Below, one piece after another: positions 1 to 8,408 of a stretch of 37,767 nt of DNA; position 1 is the first letter of the stretch, and each line of letters begins with the position of its first letter. The stretch spans positions 1-37,767 of the forward strand of contig NZ_BAEE01000046.1 of assembly GCF_000241265.1 (NCBI RefSeq). Reading direction: 5' to 3'. The translations under genes and the position numbers were made by a program. The DNA comes from Gordonia araii NBRC 100433 (GTDB lineage Bacteria > Actinomycetota > Actinomycetes > Mycobacteriales > Mycobacteriaceae). A model generated the notes under the pieces. The model saw only the letters and a program-made list of their open reading frames with translations, had not been told where the DNA came from and did not search any database.

Positions 1-1
1 A

Positions 2-217
2 GGGTCCCGGCAGGTGACGGTCGGACTGCGCGCCACGGGCTTGGGGTGGGCCGTGTGGGCGACCGTTCCCCGCTCGGTTTCGTCGCCGACCGGACTCTAT
101 CTCGTGATGGTGGTCGGCCCGAAAGGCCTCCTGACCCTGACCGCACCGGCGCGGAACGTCGACGAGGCGAGACGAATCGCGAACAGAACCCTCGCCGGGA
201 TCGTCTTGCGCCCCTAG
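2..217 (+). CDS. 3' end of an unidentified gene (5' end outside window)
   Basis: The frame is open from the first bases of the window to a TAG at 215-217, giving about 71 residues with no stop. An internal GTG at 14 could start a 67-residue protein, but no convincing ribosome binding site precedes it, so this is more likely the C-terminus of a gene that begins upstream. The peptide has a hydrophobic stretch (GLYLVMVVGPKGLLTL) and ends in an Arg-rich helix-like segment (NVDEARRIANRTLAGIVLRP). I do not recognise the family. The next gene downstream converges on it from the minus strand. Confidence 0.5.
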   Translation, partial: GSRQVTVGLRATGLGWAVWATVPRSVSSPTGLYLVMVVGPKGLLTLTAPARNVDEARRIANRTLAGIVLRP

Positions 218-229
218 CCGTCCTGCCTG

Positions 230-244
230 CCCACTCGGCGTGGG
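230..244 (+). terminator. Small hairpin after the first gene
   Basis: CCCAC (230-234) can pair with GTGGG (240-244) over a 5-nt loop, 13 nt after the stop at 217. There is no T-run, so it would be at best a weak terminator. The motif GCCCACTCGGC occurs here and again about 20 nt downstream, leading into the tandem repeat. Confidence 0.25.
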
Positions 245-258
245 TGGGGTGCCCACTC

Positions 259-431
259 GGCGGGAAACTGGGCACGGTCGGCGGGAATGTGGGCACGGTC
301 GGCGGGAATGTGGGCACGGTCGGCGGGAATGTGGGCACGGTCGGCGGGAATGTGGGCACGGTCGGCGGGAATGTGGGCACGGTCGGCGGGAATGTGGGCA
401 CGGTCGGCGGGAATGTGGGCACGGTCGGCGG
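259..431. repeat. 21-bp tandem repeat, about 8.2 copies
   Basis: Seven identical 21-bp units run head to tail from 280 to 426. Each begins GGCGGGAATG and ends GGCACGGTC. A diverged unit (AAACTG in place of AATGTG) precedes them at 259-279 and a 5-nt partial unit (GGCGG) follows. The array lies between the stop of the plus-strand gene (217) and the stop of the minus-strand DUF5709 gene (448), so it is in the 3' intergenic space of two convergent genes. There are no spacers, so this is a minisatellite/VNTR and not a CRISPR. Because 21 is a multiple of three, every frame through it stays open (for example GNVGTVG on the plus strand), but no start, RBS or recognisable protein supports translation. 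Confidence 0.95.
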
Positions 432-447
432 TGGGGGCGCCTGGCGC

Positions 448-852
448 CTAACCCTCCTCGTCGACGATGTGAATCGCGGCTTCCTCGGCGGACGCGCCGG
501 CACCGTCCACCCCGGCGTCGGTGGCGATCATCTGCGAATCGACGTCGGGCATGGTGCCCTCGTCAGGCGCGATGAGGCGGCCGGATCGTCTGTCGCCGAC
601 CTCGTCCGACGAGGGGAAGTCGGCGTCGCGCTCCTCGGCGTCCGGGTCGGCGCCGACGTCCGGCTCCTCTTCGGACAACCGTTCGTCGAGGGACTCGTGC
701 TCGTAGTCGCCCTTCTCGTAATCGTGGGGCGGGTAGTCCGGCGGCGAGTAGCCCCGGTCGAGGACGTCGTCCAACTCCTCGTCGGCCAGCGTGTCCTCGG
801 GCTGCAACTGGTCGCCTGCGTAGTCGCCGTCGACATCGGAGTCATCGCTCAT
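448..852 (-). CDS. DUF5709 family acidic protein
   Basis: 134 residues, strongly acidic, with no signal peptide or membrane segment. It shows the DUF5709 pattern: an N-terminal MSDDSDVDGDY, then DQLQPEDTLADEELDDVLD with GYSPPDYPP, then SLDERLSEEEPDVG, then DEVGDRRSGRLIAPDEG, and a C-terminal AEEAAIHIVDEEG. The family is common in actinobacteria and has no established function; the composition suggests a largely disordered protein. I chose the ATG at 850-852 because the family motif starts there; a longer frame would add nine Arg-rich residues unlike the family. The 61-bp gap to the divergent DUF1648 gene must hold both promoters. Family assignment is confident, function unknown. Confidence 0.85.
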   Translation of the reverse strand: MSDDSDVDGDYAGDQLQPEDTLADEELDDVLDRGYSPPDYPPHDYEKGDYEHESLDERLSEEEPDVGADPDAEERDADFPSSDEVGDRRSGRLIAPDEGTMPDVDSQMIATDAGVDGAGASAEEAAIHIVDEEG

Positions 853-913
853 ACATCGAGGGTATCGACGTCGCGGCACTGTACAGGGGCGTTCCTACCG
901 ATAGGTTGGACGC

Positions 914-1390
914 GTGTTGCACGCGAGTCGGCCCTTGATCCCCGCAGCGGTGGTCTTCGCGATCACCTGGCTGTGGGTGGCGTTCACCGCTCCCGACCGC
1001 GTGCCGATGCATTGGGGCGCCGACGGCACCGTCGACCGGTGGGGTTCTCGCACCGAATTCTTGACCGTGATGCTGGTGACCGCCCTCGCGACCTCCCTGC
1101 TCATCGTCGGCTTCGCGGCGTTCGCGCCGCGCATGCCCGAGTCGTTGATCAACACCCCGCACCGCGAGTACTGGCTGAGCCCCGAGCATCGTCGCGCCTT
1201 CGACGCGCTGACGCGCTCTATGCTGCTGAACATCGCGGCACTTACCGTGCTGTTGTTCGCGGCCATCAACGCATTCGTCGCGCTCGACGTCGGAGCCGCA
1301 CCGGCGATCGCCGTGATCGTCTGCTATCTCGTCGTGCTCGCGATCGTCATCGGCATTCCACTGCGACGGTTGTACCGCGAGCCGCGCTGA
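914..1390 (+). CDS. DUF1648 domain-containing membrane protein
   Basis: 158 residues with a GTG start. The N-terminus has a hydrophobic helix (about residues 8-25) followed at once by VPMHWGADGTVDRWGSR, the typical DUF1648 signature (P-x-H-W/F-x-x-x-G-x-x-D-R/E-x-G). Three further hydrophobic segments follow (about 52-70, 98-118 and 124-146), and the protein ends in a basic tail (RRLYREPR), consistent with four membrane spans and a cytoplasmic C-terminus. DUF1648 proteins are related to SdpI-type membrane proteins, but no immunity or toxin partner is visible here, so I infer no specific role. The RBS is weak (AGGTTGGA upstream). It is divergent from DUF5709 and converges with the acyl-CoA dehydrogenase, 15 bp away. 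Confidence 0.8.
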   Translation: MLHASRPLIPAAVVFAITWLWVAFTAPDRVPMHWGADGTVDRWGSRTEFLTVMLVTALATSLLIVGFAAFAPRMPESLINTPHREYWLSPEHRRAFDALTRSMLLNIAALTVLLFAAINAFVALDVGAAPAIAVIVCYLVVLAIVIGIPLRRLYREPR

Positions 1391-1405
1391 TCGGCGGTGC
1401 CGCGC

Positions 1406-3166
1406 TTAAGGATTCATCTCGTACGCGCCGTTGTAAGCCTGGACGCGTTGCCACACCCGGTCGAACCTGTCGGCGTCGGGGGTCGGTGCCGCGATGGCGC
1501 CGCGTGCCCAATCCTGTTGCGCCGCTGTTGCCGACGGCTTGCCGAGCAGGTCGACGGCGTACGACGAGAAGTCGCGGATGAGCGTGTCGAAGACCTGCGC
1601 GACGGTGTCGTCGTCGAGTGCGGTGAGTTCGGCCTGCTCCAGGATCAGCTGGCCGTAGACGACGAGGGAGAACAGCTGGCCGACGGTGAGCAGGAAATCG
1701 AGGTCCTTCTGCTGCGCGGCGTCGGGGGCCGCGGTGGCCAGGAATTCGGCGAACTTGCCCGCCTGCCCGTAGAAGGTCGCGACGTTCGCGATGTGAGAGT
1801 GCTTCTCGTAGACCGGTTTCCAGTCGGCGAACTGCACGCGGCCGGCGCCGCGGGTCGGTCCCTGGTTGAAGAAGAACTCGTCGTCGGCGGCGTCGAGCCG
1901 GGTCCCGATCTCCGGGTACTCCTTCGGGTTGAAGATGTAGTTGGGCATGAACTTGAGGACCAGGCCGACGTTGACGTGCACCGTGCCCTCCAGGCGCGGG
2001 TAGGCGCCGATGATGTTGGCGAAGTGCCGGAACATCGTGTCCTTCTCGTAGCCCTTGGCGGCGATGACGTCGTGCAGCAACCGCAGGACCGTCTCGCCCT
2101 CCATCGTGACCTTGGCCTTGGTCAGCGGATTGAACAGCAGGTAGCGGCGGTCGTCGAGGCTGGCGCTGCGGAAGTAGTCGACGCTGCGCTGGCTGAAGAG
2201 TTTCATCGCGACGATGCGGGCGTAGGCCTCGACGAAGTTGGCGCGAACATGCGAGAAGTCCGTCACCCTGTTGCCGTAGAGAATGCGGTTGTCGGCGTGG
2301 GTGATGGCTTCGTAGAACGCGTGCTCGGACATGCCGATCGAGCCGCTGCACAGATTGAACTTGCCGACGTTGACGGTGTTCAGCGCCGCGGCGAACGCTT
2401 CGACACCCCGGTGCAGGACGTCTTCGTCGCGGACCGGGTAGTCGTTGAGGCGGAAGGTCGAGACGTAAGACTGCATGTGCACGACGTTGTCGATGAGTTC
2501 GTACTCGGGGCGACGACTGTCGGCGACGAAGAAGGTGTACCGGTCGCCGGCGTCCGCAGCGTCGTCGGCCTGCTCGCCGAAGCGGCCGAACACCGACACC
2601 ATGCTGGCGACGTTGCCGTTGCCGATGTAGTACTTCTCGCCGTTCGCGCGGTAGCGGATGCCGTTGGCCTGGTCGGCTTCGCTCGCCGGCGTGAGCACCA
2701 TGTCGGTCTGGTACACGTCGGCGCCGTGCTCGCGCTCGGAGAGACCGAAGGCCATCAGCTGACCCTCGTCGAGATCGGCGGCCGCCCGTAGTTTGGCTTT
2801 CTCGTTGTCGCTCTGCCAGATCGGTCCGAGGCCGAGGATGGTGACCTGTTCGGTGTACCAGTAGGCCATGCCGTAGAAGCCGAGGATCTCCGACAGCGCG
2901 TGGTTGCGGGCGCCGTCCCACCGCTTGGCAGGGTCGCCGCCGCCGTATTCCGCCGGTGTCAGGAAGGTCGCGAACAGCTTCTCCCGTTTCACGAAGTCGA
3001 CGAAGTCGCCCGGCCAGGCAGCCGACAGCTCCTCGGCGACGATCTTGCCTTTGCCCTGGCCCTCGAACCAGTCGATGGTCGCGCGCAGCAGCCGGCGGGT
3101 GGGTTCGTCGAAATGCTGGGGGTCGTAGGTGTGCGGGTTGAACAGCAGTGGCTCGGCGTCGGTCAT
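1406..3166 (-). CDS. Acyl-CoA dehydrogenase family protein (FadE-like)
   Basis: 586 residues. It matches the acyl-CoA dehydrogenase fold: an alpha-helical N-terminal domain, the middle beta-domain motif MAFGLSEREHGADVYQTD (FAD/substrate loop) and NGEKYYIGNGNVASMVSVF, and a C-terminal helical domain containing YGNRVTDFSHVRANF and RLEGTVHVN, which resembles the EGT-containing segment near the active site. It would oxidise an acyl-CoA to the 2-enoyl-CoA with FAD in the cytoplasm; the substrate cannot be told. It is longer than canonical FadE (about 380-400 residues), as in some actinobacterial FadE paralogues. I chose the ATG at 3164-3166 (MTDAEPLL); a TTG at 3175 would add three residues. It is divergent from the crotonase at 3237, 70 bp away, which suggests shared regulation in beta-oxidation-type catabolism. 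Confidence 0.85.
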   Translation of the reverse strand: MTDAEPLLFNPHTYDPQHFDEPTRRLLRATIDWFEGQGKGKIVAEELSAAWPGDFVDFVKREKLFATFLTPAEYGGGDPAKRWDGARNHALSEILGFYGMAYWYTEQVTILGLGPIWQSDNEKAKLRAAADLDEGQLMAFGLSEREHGADVYQTDMVLTPASEADQANGIRYRANGEKYYIGNGNVASMVSVFGRFGEQADDAADAGDRYTFFVADSRRPEYELIDNVVHMQSYVSTFRLNDYPVRDEDVLHRGVEAFAAALNTVNVGKFNLCSGSIGMSEHAFYEAITHADNRILYGNRVTDFSHVRANFVEAYARIVAMKLFSQRSVDYFRSASLDDRRYLLFNPLTKAKVTMEGETVLRLLHDVIAAKGYEKDTMFRHFANIIGAYPRLEGTVHVNVGLVLKFMPNYIFNPKEYPEIGTRLDAADDEFFFNQGPTRGAGRVQFADWKPVYEKHSHIANVATFYGQAGKFAEFLATAAPDAAQQKDLDFLLTVGQLFSLVVYGQLILEQAELTALDDDTVAQVFDTLIRDFSSYAVDLLGKPSATAAQQDWARGAIAAPTPDADRFDRVWQRVQAYNGAYEMNP

Positions 3167-3236
3167 GGTCGCCAACCTACCCGGCAGCGGTCGCTCCTAC
3201 GCGCCGCCGCGGGAATCGACGGGCTACCGTTGCGCG

Positions 3237-4031
3237 ATGAGCAACATCGACTACGACGTCCGCGACGAGGTCGCCCATGTGCGGCTGAACCGTCCCGATA
3301 AGCACAACGCGCTGACCCTCGACATGATCGACGACCTGGCGAGCGCGGCCGACCGCGCGGCGAAGGACCGTTCGCTGCGGGCGGTGATCCTCTCCGGCGA
3401 GGGCCCGTCGTTCTGTTCCGGTCTCGACTTCGCGTCGGCGGGAAAGCAGCGCGGCCGGATCATGCGCAACCTCGTCCCCAAGCGTTCGACGGCCGCGAAC
3501 AACTTCCAGGCCGCCGGCTGGGCGTGGCGCAGCGTTCCGGTCCCGGTGATCGCCGTCGTGCACGGCCACTGCTACGGCGGCGGTCTGCAGATCGCGCTCG
3601 GCGCGGACTTCCGGTTCAGCGCGCGCGACGCGGACTACTCGATCCTCGAAGCGAAGTGGGGCCTCATCCCGGATATGTCGCTCTCGGCCAGCATCGCCCA
3701 GCTGACCGGTATCGACGTCGCCAAGCGGTTGACCATGACCGGTGAGATGTTCGACGCCGAGCAGGCGCTGGGCTGGGGACTGGTGAGTTCCGTCGACGAC
3801 GACCCGCTGGCCGCCGCGACGGAGCTGGTCGACGCCGTCAAGGAGCGCTCGCCCGACGCGGTCGCGGCGTCGAAGGCGTTGTTCGAGAACACCTGGTACA
3901 GCGGATCGCGCCTGTCCTTCCCGGTCGAGCAGACGCTGCAGGTGCGACTGCTTCGCGGCAAGAACGCGGCGATCGCGCGCAAGGCCGGTGCGGAGCGGAC
4001 GAAGCCGGACTTCGTCGAGCGCCAGCTCTGA
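3237..4031 (+). CDS. Enoyl-CoA hydratase/isomerase (crotonase) family protein
   Basis: 264 residues, normal for a crotonase. Oxyanion-hole segments are GEGPSFCSGLDF (about 54-65) and HGHCYGGGLQIALGAD (about 109-124). The acidic pair in the active site is E138 and D146 (in ILEAKWGLIPDM), eight residues apart. This spacing and placement match the Glu/Asp pair of the delta3,5-delta2,4-dienoyl-CoA isomerase subgroup better than the Glu/Glu pair of classical enoyl-CoA hydratase, so an isomerase or other crotonase reaction is as likely as hydration. The start is the ATG that gives MSNIDYDV; a longer open frame upstream overlaps the divergent gene's leader and has no homology-like content. It is divergently arranged with the acyl-CoA dehydrogenase. 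Substrate unknown. Confidence 0.85.
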   Translation: MSNIDYDVRDEVAHVRLNRPDKHNALTLDMIDDLASAADRAAKDRSLRAVILSGEGPSFCSGLDFASAGKQRGRIMRNLVPKRSTAANNFQAAGWAWRSVPVPVIAVVHGHCYGGGLQIALGADFRFSARDADYSILEAKWGLIPDMSLSASIAQLTGIDVAKRLTMTGEMFDAEQALGWGLVSSVDDDPLAAATELVDAVKERSPDAVAASKALFENTWYSGSRLSFPVEQTLQVRLLRGKNAAIARKAGAERTKPDFVERQL

Positions 4032-4066
4032 CCCGGAACTCTGCGTCGGGTGGGCTCAACTTTTTT
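4031..4066 (+). terminator. Possible weak terminator after the crotonase gene
   Basis: ACCCG (4031-4035) can pair with CGGGT (4047-4051), and a run of six T occurs at 4061-4066. The stem is short and the T-run is 9 nt away, so this is a weak candidate. The stretch 4067-4116 before the dnaK operators holds nothing else I recognise. Confidence 0.25.
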
Positions 4067-4116
4067 GCCGAACCGGGAATGAACCGCACCTCGGCCGGGT
4101 TGGACCCATCGAGAAA

Positions 4117-4137
4117 CTTGAGTGTGAAAGACTCAAC
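4117..4137. promoter_or_regulatory. HAIR operator 1 of dnaK (HspR binding site)
   Basis: CTTGAGT, seven bases, ACTCAAC. This matches the HspR inverted repeat (HAIR) consensus CTTGAGT-N7-ACTCAAG in 13 of 14 arm positions. It ends 5 bp upstream of the -35 hexamer of the dnaK promoter, a position from which bound HspR would block RNA polymerase. hspR itself is the last gene of the operon, so this is an autoregulatory loop known from Streptomyces and Mycobacterium. Confidence 0.9.
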
Positions 4138-4142
4138 AAGAG

Positions 4143-4171
4143 TTGACCGACGACCGATCGGCGACTAGAAC
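4143..4171 (+). promoter_or_regulatory. Predicted promoter of the dnaK operon
   Basis: TTGACC (4143-4148) and TAGAAC (4166-4171) are separated by exactly 17 bp, a good housekeeping sigma-factor promoter. It is bracketed by HAIR 1 upstream and HAIR 2 starting on the last base of the -10. The leader to the dnaK ATG is about 90 nt. An alternative stress sigma promoter in the same stretch cannot be excluded by reading. Confidence 0.65.
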
Positions 4172-4191
4172 TTGAGTCGGAAGCGCTGAGG
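4171..4191. promoter_or_regulatory. HAIR operator 2 of dnaK (one strong half-site)
   Basis: CTTGAGT is perfect at 4171-4177. After seven bases the right arm is GCTGAGG, matching the consensus ACTCAAG at only 4 of 7 positions. It overlaps the end of the -10 and the likely transcription start, so it may act as a second, weaker HspR site that cooperates with HAIR 1. Confidence 0.6.
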
Positions 4192-4267
4192 TTTCGCGAG
4201 AACCAAGACTTAGACCCTGGCGGGTCGATCCACGGATCGCCGCCATATCAACAGGAGGAACACTCAT

Positions 4268-6112
4268 ATGTCCCGTGCTGTCGGAATCGACCTCGGAACC
4301 ACGAACTCGGTGGTGTCTGTACTGGAGGGCGGCGAGCCCGTCGTCATCGCGAACGCCGAAGGTTCGCGCACCACGCCGTCGGTCGTCGCGTTCGCGCGCA
4401 ACGGCGAAGTCCTCGTCGGCCAGCCGGCGAAGAACCAGGCGGTCACCAACGTCGACCGCACCATCCGCTCGGTCAAGCGCCACATGGGCGAGAACGACTG
4501 GTCGGTGGAGATCGACGACAAGAAGTACACCCCGCAGGAGATCAGCGCCCGCACGCTGATGAAGCTCAAGCGCGACGCCGAGGCCTACCTCGGCGAGGAC
4601 GTCTCCGACGCGGTCATCACCGTGCCGGCCTACTTCAACGACGCCCAGCGCCAGGCCACCAAGGAAGCCGGCCAGATCGCCGGCCTGAACGTGCTGCGCA
4701 TCGTCAACGAGCCGACCGCGGCCGCCCTGGCCTACGGCCTGGACAAGGGTGAGAAGGAGCAGACCATCCTGGTCTTCGACCTCGGCGGCGGTACCTTCGA
4801 CGTCTCGCTGCTGGAGATCGGCGACGGTGTCGTCGAGGTCCGGGCGACCTCCGGCGACAACCACCTCGGCGGTGACGACTGGGATCAGCGCGTCGTCGAC
4901 TGGCTCGTCGACAAATTCAAGGCCCAGCACGGCATCGACCTGACCAAGGACAAGATGGCCATGCAGCGCCTCCGCGAGGCGGCCGAGAAGGCGAAGATCG
5001 AACTCTCCGCATCGCAGAGCACGTCGATCAACCTGCCCTACATCACCGTCGACGCCGAGAAGAACCCGCTGTTCCTCGACGAGCAGCTCTCGCGCAGCGA
5101 GTTCCAGAAGATCACCAACGATCTGCTGGAGCGCACCCGCGCACCGTTCCAGGCGGTCATCAAGGACGCCGGCATCTCGGTCAAGGACATCGACCACGTG
5201 GTGCTCGTCGGCGGATCGACGCGCATGCCCGCGGTCACCGAACTCGTCAAGGAGCTGACCGGCGGCCAGGAGCCCAACAAGGGCGTCAACCCCGACGAGG
5301 TCGTCGCGGTCGGTGCTGCCCTGCAGGCCGGTGTGCTGCGCGGCGAGGTCAAGGACGTGCTGCTGCTCGACGTGACCCCGCTGAGCCTGGGTATCGAGAC
5401 CAAGGGCGGCGTGATGCACAAGCTGATCGAGCGCAACACCACGATCCCGACCAAGCGGAGCGAGACCTACACGACCGCCGAGGACAACCAGCCTTCGGTG
5501 CAGATCCAGGTCTACCAGGGTGAGCGCGAGATCGCGTCGCACAACAAGCTGCTCGGCAGCTTCGAGCTGGGCGGTATCGCCCCTGCGCCGCAGGGTGTCC
5601 CGCAGATCGAGGTGACCTTCGACATCGACGCCAACGGCATCGTGCACGTCACCGCGAAGGACAAGGGCACCGGCAAGGAGAACAGCATCCGCATCCAGGA
5701 CGGTTCGGGCCTCTCCAAGGAGGAGATTGACCGGATGGTCAAGGACGCCGAGGCGCACGCCGAGGAAGACCGCAAGCGCCGCGAGGAGGCCGAGACTCGC
5801 AACCAGGCGGAGTCGCTGGTCAACCAGACCCAGAAGTTCCTCGCCGAGAACGACGACAAGGTCCCGGCCGACGTCAAGTCGAAGGTGGAAGGTGCGATCG
5901 ACGAGGCCAAGAAGGCTCTCGAGGGCAACGACACCGCGACCATCAAGACGGCGATCGAGAACCTCTCCTCGGTCTCGCAGGAGCTCGGCCAGGCGATCTA
6001 CGCGGCCGGCGCCGCCGAGTCGGCCGGTTCGGCCGGCGAGTCGGCGACCGCTTCCGACGACGATGTCGTCGACGCGGAGGTCGTGGACGAGGGCGAGGGT
6101 GAGAACAAGTGA
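4268..6112 (+). CDS. dnaK: Chaperone protein DnaK (Hsp70)
   Basis: 614 residues, full length. It is the ATP-dependent chaperone that binds exposed hydrophobic segments of client proteins in the cytoplasm. Visible motifs are the phosphate-1 loop [11 protein letters not shown] (residues 6-16), phosphate-2 [12 protein letters not shown] (about 170), the adenosine motif [13 protein letters not shown], the interdomain linker [13 protein letters not shown] and the substrate-binding beta-domain with [12 protein letters not shown]. The helical lid is followed by a short acidic tail ([15 protein letters not shown]), without a GGMPGG repeat. A clear RBS, AGGAGG, lies at 4253-4258. It is the first gene of dnaK-grpE-dnaJ-hspR; the grpE GTG overlaps its stop by 4 nt. 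Expression is very probably HspR-repressed through the HAIR sites. Confidence 0.98.
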   Translation: MSRAVGIDLGTTNSVVSVLEGGEPVVIANAEGSRTTPSVVAFARNGEVLVGQPAKNQAVTNVDRTIRSVKRHMGENDWSVEIDDKKYTPQEISARTLMKLKRDAEAYLGEDVSDAVITVPAYFNDAQRQATKEAGQIAGLNVLRIVNEPTAAALAYGLDKGEKEQTILVFDLGGGTFDVSLLEIGDGVVEVRATSGDNHLGGDDWDQRVVDWLVDKFKAQHGIDLTKDKMAMQRLREAAEKAKIELSASQSTSINLPYITVDAEKNPLFLDEQLSRSEFQKITNDLLERTRAPFQAVIKDAGISVKDIDHVVLVGGSTRMPAVTELVKELTGGQEPNKGVNPDEVVAVGAALQAGVLRGEVKDVLLLDVTPLSLGIETKGGVMHKLIERNTTIPTKRSETYTTAEDNQPSVQIQVYQGEREIASHNKLLGSFELGGIAPAPQGVPQIEVTFDIDANGIVHVTAKDKGTGKENSIRIQDGSGLSKEEIDRMVKDAEAHAEEDRKRREEAETRNQAESLVNQTQKFLAENDDKVPADVKSKVEGAIDEAKKALEGNDTATIKTAIENLSSVSQELGQAIYAAGAAESAGSAGESATASDDDVVDAEVVDEGEGENK

Positions 6113-6708
6113 CCGAGCCATTCGACGCCACCAACGGCCAGGGTGAGCCCGGACCGGACGTGACTGAGACCGCGGCGGCGGCGGGGGCGCAGGCCCCCGC
6201 CGGCGCGGGTCGGGACGAAGCGCCCGAGGCGGCCCAGGCCGACTCGCAGCCGAGCGCTCCGACCGGCGAGGTCGCCGAACTCACCGCCGCGCTGCAGCGC
6301 GAACGCGCCCAGTTCACCAATTACAAACGGCGCTCCGACGAGGAGATGGCCGCCCGGGTGTCGCTGGGCAAGCAGCTCGTCATCGAGCAGTTGCTGCCGA
6401 TCCTCGACGATCTCGACCGTGCGCGTGAGCACGGCGATCTGGAGTCGGGCCCGCTGCGCGCGGTCGCCGACAAACTGATCGCGACCCTCACCGCGCAGGG
6501 GCTGGCGGCCTTCGGTGAGCCGGGCGACCCGTTCGACCCCGAGCTCCACGAGGCCGTCCAGAACGACGGTTCCGGCGACAACCCGGTGATCGGCGCGGTC
6601 TACCGCGTCGGCTACCGCGTGGGCGACCGTGTCATCCGCCACGCCATGGTCACCGTGACCGACGGCGAGGCGGCCGGGACGCCCGATTCCGCTCCCGCCG
6701 GGGAGTGA
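6109..6708 (+). CDS. grpE: Nucleotide exchange factor GrpE
   Basis: 199 residues. It stimulates ADP release from DnaK. The N-terminal 45 residues are low-complexity and acidic/Ala-rich (disordered), followed by a long coiled-coil helix ([25 protein letters not shown], about 46-80) for dimerisation and the C-terminal beta-domain with [39 protein letters not shown]. The GTG start overlaps the dnaK stop (GTGA), so translation is probably coupled. The C-terminus ends 54 nt before dnaJ. Confidence 0.96.
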   Translation: MTEPFDATNGQGEPGPDVTETAAAAGAQAPAGAGRDEAPEAAQADSQPSAPTGEVAELTAALQRERAQFTNYKRRSDEEMAARVSLGKQLVIEQLLPILDDLDRAREHGDLESGPLRAVADKLIATLTAQGLAAFGEPGDPFDPELHEAVQNDGSGDNPVIGAVYRVGYRVGDRVIRHAMVTVTDGEAAGTPDSAPAGE

Positions 6709-6762
6709 GCCGGAGCGAGATCAGCACGCAGATGAACGAAACGACAAAGGAGGTGACGTCAC

Positions 6763-7971
6763 ATGGCCCCTCAGCGTGAATGGCTGGAGAAGGATTTCTA
6801 CAAGGAGCTCGGCGTCGCCTCCGACGCGTCGGCCAACGACATACGCAAGGCGTATCGCAAGCTGGCCAACGAGCTTCACCCGGATAAGAACCCGGGCGAC
6901 ACCGCTGCCGAGGAGCGCTTCAAGCGCGTCTCGGAGGCGAACAGCGTTCTCTCCGACCCGGAGAAGAAGAAGGAATACGACGAGACGCGGGCGATGTTCG
7001 CCGGCGGCCGTTTCCGCGGCGGCAACGGGTTTCCCGGCGGCTTCAGCGGCTCGGGTGGCGGAACCACCTATACGACGACCGGCGGCGACTTCAACCTCGA
7101 CGATCTCTTCGGGAGCGGCGGCGGTGACGGCGGTCTCGGCGACATCCTCGGCGGAATGTTCGGCGGGGGCGGCGGCGGAGCAGGGCGCACCTCCACGCGC
7201 GGCACCACCGGGACGCGCCCGCGTCGCGGCCAGGACCTCGAGGCCGAGACGACGCTCTCGTTCCGCGACGCGGCACAGGGCACGACGGTCAGCATGCGGG
7301 TCACCAGCCCGTCGCCGTGCACCACGTGCCACGGCAGCGGCGCGAAGCCCGGCACCGCGCCGCGGGTCTGCGCCCGCTGCAACGGGTCGGGGTTCGTCAG
7401 CCGCAACCAGGGCGCGTTCGGGTTCAGCGAGCCGTGCCGCGACTGTCAGGGGACGGGCTCGATCATCGAGTCGCCGTGTCCGGACTGTTCCGGGAACGGC
7501 GTTCAGGTCCGTCCGCGCAACATCAACGTGCGGATCCCCGTCGGCGTCGAGGACGGGCAGCGGATCCGGCTGGCCGGCCAAGGCGAGGCGGGGATGCGCG
7601 GAGCGCCGTCGGGCGATCTGTACGTCACGGTTCACGTCACCGGCGACAAGCTGTTCACCCGCAGCGGGAACGACCTGAAAGTCGAACTGCCGGTGAGCTT
7701 CTCCGAGCTGGTCCTCGGAGCGACGGTGTCGGTGCCGACCCTCGACGGTTCGGTCGGGGTCAAGATTCCGCCGAACACCGCCGACGGGCGCACGCTGCGG
7801 GTGCGCGGCCGCGGAGTTCCCAAGCGGGCCGGCGGTTCCGGCGATCTGCTCGTCACGGTCAAGGTGTCGGTGCCGACCTCGCTCGACGAGAAGGCGACCG
7901 AGGCGCTCAAGGCGTACGCGGAGGCCGAGAAGGCCACCGGCTACGACCCGCGGTCCGGTTGGGGGCGATGA
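6763..7971 (+). CDS. dnaJ: Chaperone protein DnaJ (type I Hsp40)
   Basis: 402 residues. It delivers clients to DnaK and stimulates its ATPase. The J domain is at 10-75 with the HPD triad H39-P40-D41. A long Gly/Phe-rich region follows (about 82-145). The zinc-binding domain has four CxxCxGxG repeats ([32 protein letters not shown]) at about 186-247, followed by the C-terminal substrate-binding domains ([20 protein letters not shown]). All type I features are intact. The RBS AAAGGAGGTGA (6746-6756) is an essentially perfect anti-16S match, stronger than those of the neighbouring genes. It corresponds to DnaJ1 of mycobacteria. hspR follows after 3 nt. Confidence 0.97.
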   Translation: MAPQREWLEKDFYKELGVASDASANDIRKAYRKLANELHPDKNPGDTAAEERFKRVSEANSVLSDPEKKKEYDETRAMFAGGRFRGGNGFPGGFSGSGGGTTYTTTGGDFNLDDLFGSGGGDGGLGDILGGMFGGGGGGAGRTSTRGTTGTRPRRGQDLEAETTLSFRDAAQGTTVSMRVTSPSPCTTCHGSGAKPGTAPRVCARCNGSGFVSRNQGAFGFSEPCRDCQGTGSIIESPCPDCSGNGVQVRPRNINVRIPVGVEDGQRIRLAGQGEAGMRGAPSGDLYVTVHVTGDKLFTRSGNDLKVELPVSFSELVLGATVSVPTLDGSVGVKIPPNTADGRTLRVRGRGVPKRAGGSGDLLVTVKVSVPTSLDEKATEALKAYAEAEKATGYDPRSGWGR

Positions 7972-7974
7972 GTC

Positions 7975-8373
7975 ATGGCGTCAGCGAGCCAGGCCGGCCG
8001 GCCGAACGAGATGGGGCAGGCCGACGATCGTGCGACCTACGTCATCTCGGTGGCCGCCGAGCTGGCCGGAATGCACGCGCAGACGCTGCGCACCTATGAC
8101 CGGCTGGGGTTGGTGACGCCCGCTCGCACCAGTGGCGGCGGGCGTCGCTACAGCCGCAGCGACGTCGAACTGCTGCGCGAGATTCAGCGCCTCTCCCAAG
8201 AAGAAGGGGTCAATCTCGCCGGCATCAAGCGGATCATCGAGCTGACCCGCGAGGTCGACGATCTGCGCGCCCGCCTCGACGCGGTGGGCCGCCGCGGGGG
8301 AGAGGTCGTTCCGGCCCCGCGCACCACCGCCCTGGTGGTGTGGCAGCCCCGCCGTGGCCGTCGCACCTCCTGA
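7975..8373 (+). CDS. hspR: Heat shock repressor HspR (MerR family)
   Basis: 132 residues. The MerR-type winged helix is at about 20-90: YVISVAAELAGMHAQTLRTYDRLGLVTPARTSGGGRRYSRSDVELL, followed by the dimerisation helix (LTREVDDLRARLDAV) and a C-terminus ending in VVWQPRRGRRTS. HspR binds HAIR inverted repeats, and in Streptomyces DnaK acts as its co-repressor. Two HAIR-type sites precede dnaK and two precede clpB in this window, which defines its likely local regulon. The start ATG lies 3 nt after the dnaJ stop; a second Met at residue 13 is an alternative. A small 5-bp hairpin (8375-8387) follows the stop, without a T-run. Confidence 0.95.
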   Translation: MASASQAGRPNEMGQADDRATYVISVAAELAGMHAQTLRTYDRLGLVTPARTSGGGRRYSRSDVELLREIQRLSQEEGVNLAGIKRIIELTREVDDLRARLDAVGRRGGEVVPAPRTTALVVWQPRRGRRTS

Positions 8374-8408
8374 TAGCCTCGTAGGCTGAGCAACCGAGAG
8401 GGTGGGTC

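Noticed and set aside
259..431. CRISPR array
   Set aside because: The 21-bp units are directly contiguous with no spacers and no cas genes are in the window.
46..1581. Long plus-strand open frame (511 codons) through the tandem repeat and beyond
   Set aside because: It runs antisense to the DUF5709 gene and out of frame with the DUF1648 gene, is Arg/Gly-rich low complexity and has no RBS. The 21-bp repeat keeps every frame open, so its length is an artefact.
4133..6121. 662-codon minus-strand open frame opposite dnaK
   Set aside because: High-GC third positions in dnaK leave the antisense frame open. The product is Leu/Asp/Arg-rich with no domain, while dnaK on the plus strand is certain.
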